In this document: piece after piece, positions 61,857 to 64,000 of the stretch
Position numbering within the stretch: the first letter of the stretch is position 1
Layout: each line of letters starts with the position of its first letter
Assembly: GCF_900103715.1 (NCBI RefSeq)
Contig: NZ_FNHL01000002.1
Coordinates: forward strand, 62,001 to 126,000
DNA length: 64,000 nucleotides
DNA from: Halogranum gelatinilyticum
GTDB lineage: Archaea > Halobacteriota > Halobacteria > Halobacteriales > Haloferacaceae
Direction: 5' to 3'
The notes under the pieces: model-generated
The model's database searches: none
The model's input: the letters and a program-made list of their open reading frames with translations, nothing else
What the model was told of the DNA's origin: nothing
Translations under genes and position numbers: made by a program

Positions 61857-62660
61857 ATGAGAGTCTATCATCTCGGGGAGGGAACCCCCGAAGTCGCCGT
61901 CGTGGGGAGTATCCACGGCGACGAGCCGTGTGGCGTCCGGGCCATCGAACGGCTGGTCGCCGAGGACCCCGACGTCGAACGCCCAATCAAACTCATCGTC
62001 GCCAACGAGGAGGCCCTCGATGCTGGTGTCCGCTATCTCGACGAGGACCTCAACCGGGCGTTCCCGGGCGACCCCGACGCCGACAGCCACGAACGCCGTC
62101 TCGCACACGAACTGAAACAGGAGCTTCGCGACTGTACCGTCCTCTCGCTGCACTCGACGCAGTCCTACGGCGAACCGTTCGCGCTCGTCGACACCGTCGA
62201 CGCCGTCACCCGCGCCATCTGCCCTCGTCTCCCCGTCGACGTCGTCGTCGAGACCGAGAAGTTCACCGAGGGGCGACTCATCAAACATCCTCACACCATC
62301 GAGGTCGAATGTGGCTTCCAGGGTTCCGACGAGGCCGCCGAAAACGCCTACTGGCTGATTCGCGCGTTCCTCGCCGCCACCTCCGTGCTCCCGGCCCCGA
62401 CGGCCGAGGACCCGGTCGACGCGGGCGGCCGCAAGGACGTCACCGTCTTCCGTCTCTTAGAGAAGATTCCGAAGGGACCCGCCGAGGAGTACGAGGTCTT
62501 CGCGACCAACTTCGTCGAGGTCCAAGCGGGCGAGCGGTTCGCCGCAGCCGACGGCGAGGACTTCTACGCCGACGAAGCCTTCTATCCGATCTTGCTCTCG
62601 CCGTACGGCTATCAGGACGTCTTCGGCTACGCAGCGGAGAAGGTCGGCGTCCTCGACTGA
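61857..62660 (+). CDS. Succinylglutamate desuccinylase/aspartoacylase-like deacylase
   Basis: 267 residues from MRVYHLGEG. VGSIHGDEPCG provides the HxxE zinc ligands, SLHSTQSYG the third His, and DEDLNRAFPG and EVECGFQG the substrate-site motifs of the M14-like deacylase family. It removes an acyl group from an N-acyl amino acid or similar substrate. TTCTTAAGG lies about 30 bases upstream. Confidence 0.88.
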   Translation: MRVYHLGEGTPEVAVVGSIHGDEPCGVRAIERLVAEDPDVERPIKLIVANEEALDAGVRYLDEDLNRAFPGDPDADSHERRLAHELKQELRDCTVLSLHSTQSYGEPFALVDTVDAVTRAICPRLPVDVVVETEKFTEGRLIKHPHTIEVECGFQGSDEAAENAYWLIRAFLAATSVLPAPTAEDPVDAGGRKDVTVFRLLEKIPKGPAEEYEVFATNFVEVQAGERFAAADGEDFYADEAFYPILLSPYGYQDVFGYAAEKVGVLD

Positions 62661-62746
62661 CTCACTCTCCGCTCGTCGCGACGACGTGGCTCGGTCGTCG
62701 TCTCCCGGTGCCTACTCGTCTCTCGATTTTCTCCGTTTCTCAGCAC

Positions 62747-63196
62747 CTACTCGTCTCTCGGTTCCAGTTCGACGCGCGTGAGCGTCCGGTCCAGATAGCA
62801 GTGGTCGTGTGGCGGCTCGCCGACGACCTCCTGAATCCGGTATTCGGTGTCGAAGTCTGCGCCCTCGGGGACGCAGAGTTCGTGACTCGGACACTCGGTG
62901 TGCGGGCAGGGGCCTTCGAGTTTCGCCTTGCTCCCGGCGTAGGCTCCCTTGGAGGCGACGTTGGCAGGGACGGTGGTCGGTTCGACCTCGACGGCTTTGA
63001 CGCCGGTGTCGTGGACCGCGCAGTCGAGCGTCTGTGTGTTCTCGCGGACGTCCGTGATCCGGTAGCGCGAGCCCTCTGTGAGGTTGAGACACTGGGTTCG
63101 ATAGGGACAGCCCTCACAGAGCGTCGACTCACCCTGGTAGACGAACTCGCGGCCGGGTTCGGCGAGACGGGCCCCGATGAGCGTGACTTTGGACAT
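62747..63196 (-). CDS. UPF0179 family protein
   Basis: 149 residues from MSKVTLIGARLAEPG. Ten cysteines in the pattern CEGCPYRTQC, LDCAVH, CPHTECPSHELC and HCYL mark this archaeal family, probably a metal or iron-sulfur binder. The ORF upstream of this Met overlaps the neighbour and is not coding. Confidence 0.93.
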   Translation of the reverse strand: MSKVTLIGARLAEPGREFVYQGESTLCEGCPYRTQCLNLTEGSRYRITDVRENTQTLDCAVHDTGVKAVEVEPTTVPANVASKGAYAGSKAKLEGPCPHTECPSHELCVPEGADFDTEYRIQEVVGEPPHDHCYLDRTLTRVELEPRDE

Positions 63197-63261
63197 GGCC
63201 CGCCCTTCGTCACCCGTGGGAAAAAGACTCCCGTCTCGGGGGGTCCGTTCGGTGCTCCCCC

Positions 63262-63651
63262 TCAGCCGTCGTCGCGGTCGAGCAGCCGGTCGAGTTCGTC
63301 GAAGTAGTCCTCGCGGGGGACCTGATACAGCCCGCGGTAGTCGACCGCGCCGTCGACGAACCGCTCGGCGTAGTCGACCGCGCCGACGACGGCGTCTTCG
63401 CGGCTGTCGAACTCCTCGGTCCCGGCCTCGATGTCGGGTTCGAGAAAGAGCGTCGCGTGCCAGACGTCGGTCGAGACCTGTGAGGCACCGGGTCGCTTCG
63501 AGCGCGACCCGTTGGAGACGAAGATGGTCGGCATACAGGGTGCCGGAAAGTCCTCGGTGTTGAACACGTCGGGACGGTAGGCCAGGATGGCGCGTCCCTC
63601 GGGTTCGTCGTTCCAGACGACCCAGCCGTCGGGCAGCGAATCGAAGCTCAT
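63262..63651 (-). CDS. DUF5820 family protein
   Basis: 129 residues from MSFDSLPDGWVVWNDEPEG. ILAYRPDVF, PAPCMPTIFVSNGSRSKRPG and YRGLYQVPREDYFDELD fit the haloarchaeal DUF5820 family as I know it. It may be co-transcribed with the UPF0179 gene 65 bases downstream. Function unknown. Confidence 0.85.
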   Translation of the reverse strand: MSFDSLPDGWVVWNDEPEGRAILAYRPDVFNTEDFPAPCMPTIFVSNGSRSKRPGASQVSTDVWHATLFLEPDIEAGTEEFDSREDAVVGAVDYAERFVDGAVDYRGLYQVPREDYFDELDRLLDRDDG

Positions 63652-64000
63652 AGCTCCCGGTTCTGCACGGAGCCCCAAATCCTGTTCGTTCGCGTCTCCC
63701 CCCGGAGACCACCGTACCGGTCCGTCCGGCTCCGAATACTGTCCGTCGGGCCGGAGTGTCGAGATCGTGAGAGAACCGACCGCGACCACAGCCACGTCGC
63801 CGACTTTGGTACGTCACGATTCCGAGATATCTCCCGAAACCAGAGAAAGCGTTATGTGTTACCGTCACTCATACTTCTAATAGTCTCGGTCTGTCTGACC
63901 GGACATCTGCCCTCCCGCGCGGACCGCCCGCCACCGGCCGCCATCCTCCGACCTTCGGACGGTGCTGTCTGGCGCGCGCACGGGACTCTGGCACACCTAC
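63652..64000. other. Intergenic end of the window
   Basis: No ORF with gene-like codon usage. An AT-richer stretch with TACTTCTAATAGTCTC lies near 63870-63890 and may be a promoter for a gene beyond the window. Confidence 0.4.

Overview
This window is chromosomal DNA of a halophilic archaeon (class Halobacteria). The proteins are acidic and rich in Asp/Glu, codons favour G or C at the third position, many starts look leaderless with an archaeal TATA box about 25-30 bases upstream, and the families are archaeal (Pelota, RqcH, Elp3, YcaO, DUF4013, amphi-Trp, UPF0179, DUF5820, a TbsP-like regulator). I cannot name the genus from sequence alone. No CRISPR array, complete insertion sequence or rRNA was seen. 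One tRNA, tRNA-Leu(CAA), is present.

Region 1 (1-15.95 kb) is the distinctive part: an export locus on the minus strand. Its units are (i) 2918 to <1, a Tat-type secreted protein, a SipW-like signal peptidase and a Thr/Glu-rich stalked protein; (ii) 8363 to 3669, three SipW-dependent exported proteins; (iii) 15046 to 9071, three more. Units ii and iii are paralogous: each begins with a protein carrying a von Willebrand A domain nested in the common core and ends with a protein carrying a different inserted domain. A conserved tRNA-like minihelix (a T-arm plus a short acceptor-like stem) follows five of the six cistrons. All three units share an upstream GGTGCTWA motif, and units ii and iii also share a long conserved 5' leader. 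A divergent DUF7344-type HTH membrane protein lies at the upstream edge. By analogy with bacterial SipW/TasA/camelysin systems, I infer an extracellular fibre, matrix or adhesin system.

Region 2 (16-33 kb) holds the translation-rescue genes pelota and rqcH flanking three DUF4013 membrane proteins. A SHOCT protein, an MscS channel, Elp3 behind a leaderless mini-ORF, a 2H phosphoesterase, a lipoprotein, an S1/OB/DHH protein whose DHH motif looks degenerate, and a Yip1-like protein follow.

Region 3 (33-50 kb) is mostly housekeeping: thymidine kinase, a flavin reductase, pirin, MutY, a class III aminotransferase, MgtC/DUF4010, an AI-2E-type permease, PadR, amphi-Trp, DUF1028, Nudix, FolD and GlyA. 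Two oddities stand out: a HU-type DNA-binding protein with a Tat export signal, and a conserved-looking gene (44721-45224) without a usable start codon that probably carries a frameshift. A GC-rich dispersed repeat sits next to gene 3' ends at three places.

Region 4 (50-64 kb) carries a CHAT-domain caspase-like protease beside a small membrane protein with a strong promoter, a TbsP-like regulator, a YcaO cyclodehydratase-like protein, DUF63, Lrp/AsnC and an inositol-monophosphatase-family enzyme. A 440-bp tandem duplication without genes follows, then tRNA-Leu(CAA) with two extra partial copies of its 3' end, and finally DUF309, an M14-like deacylase, UPF0179 and DUF5820.
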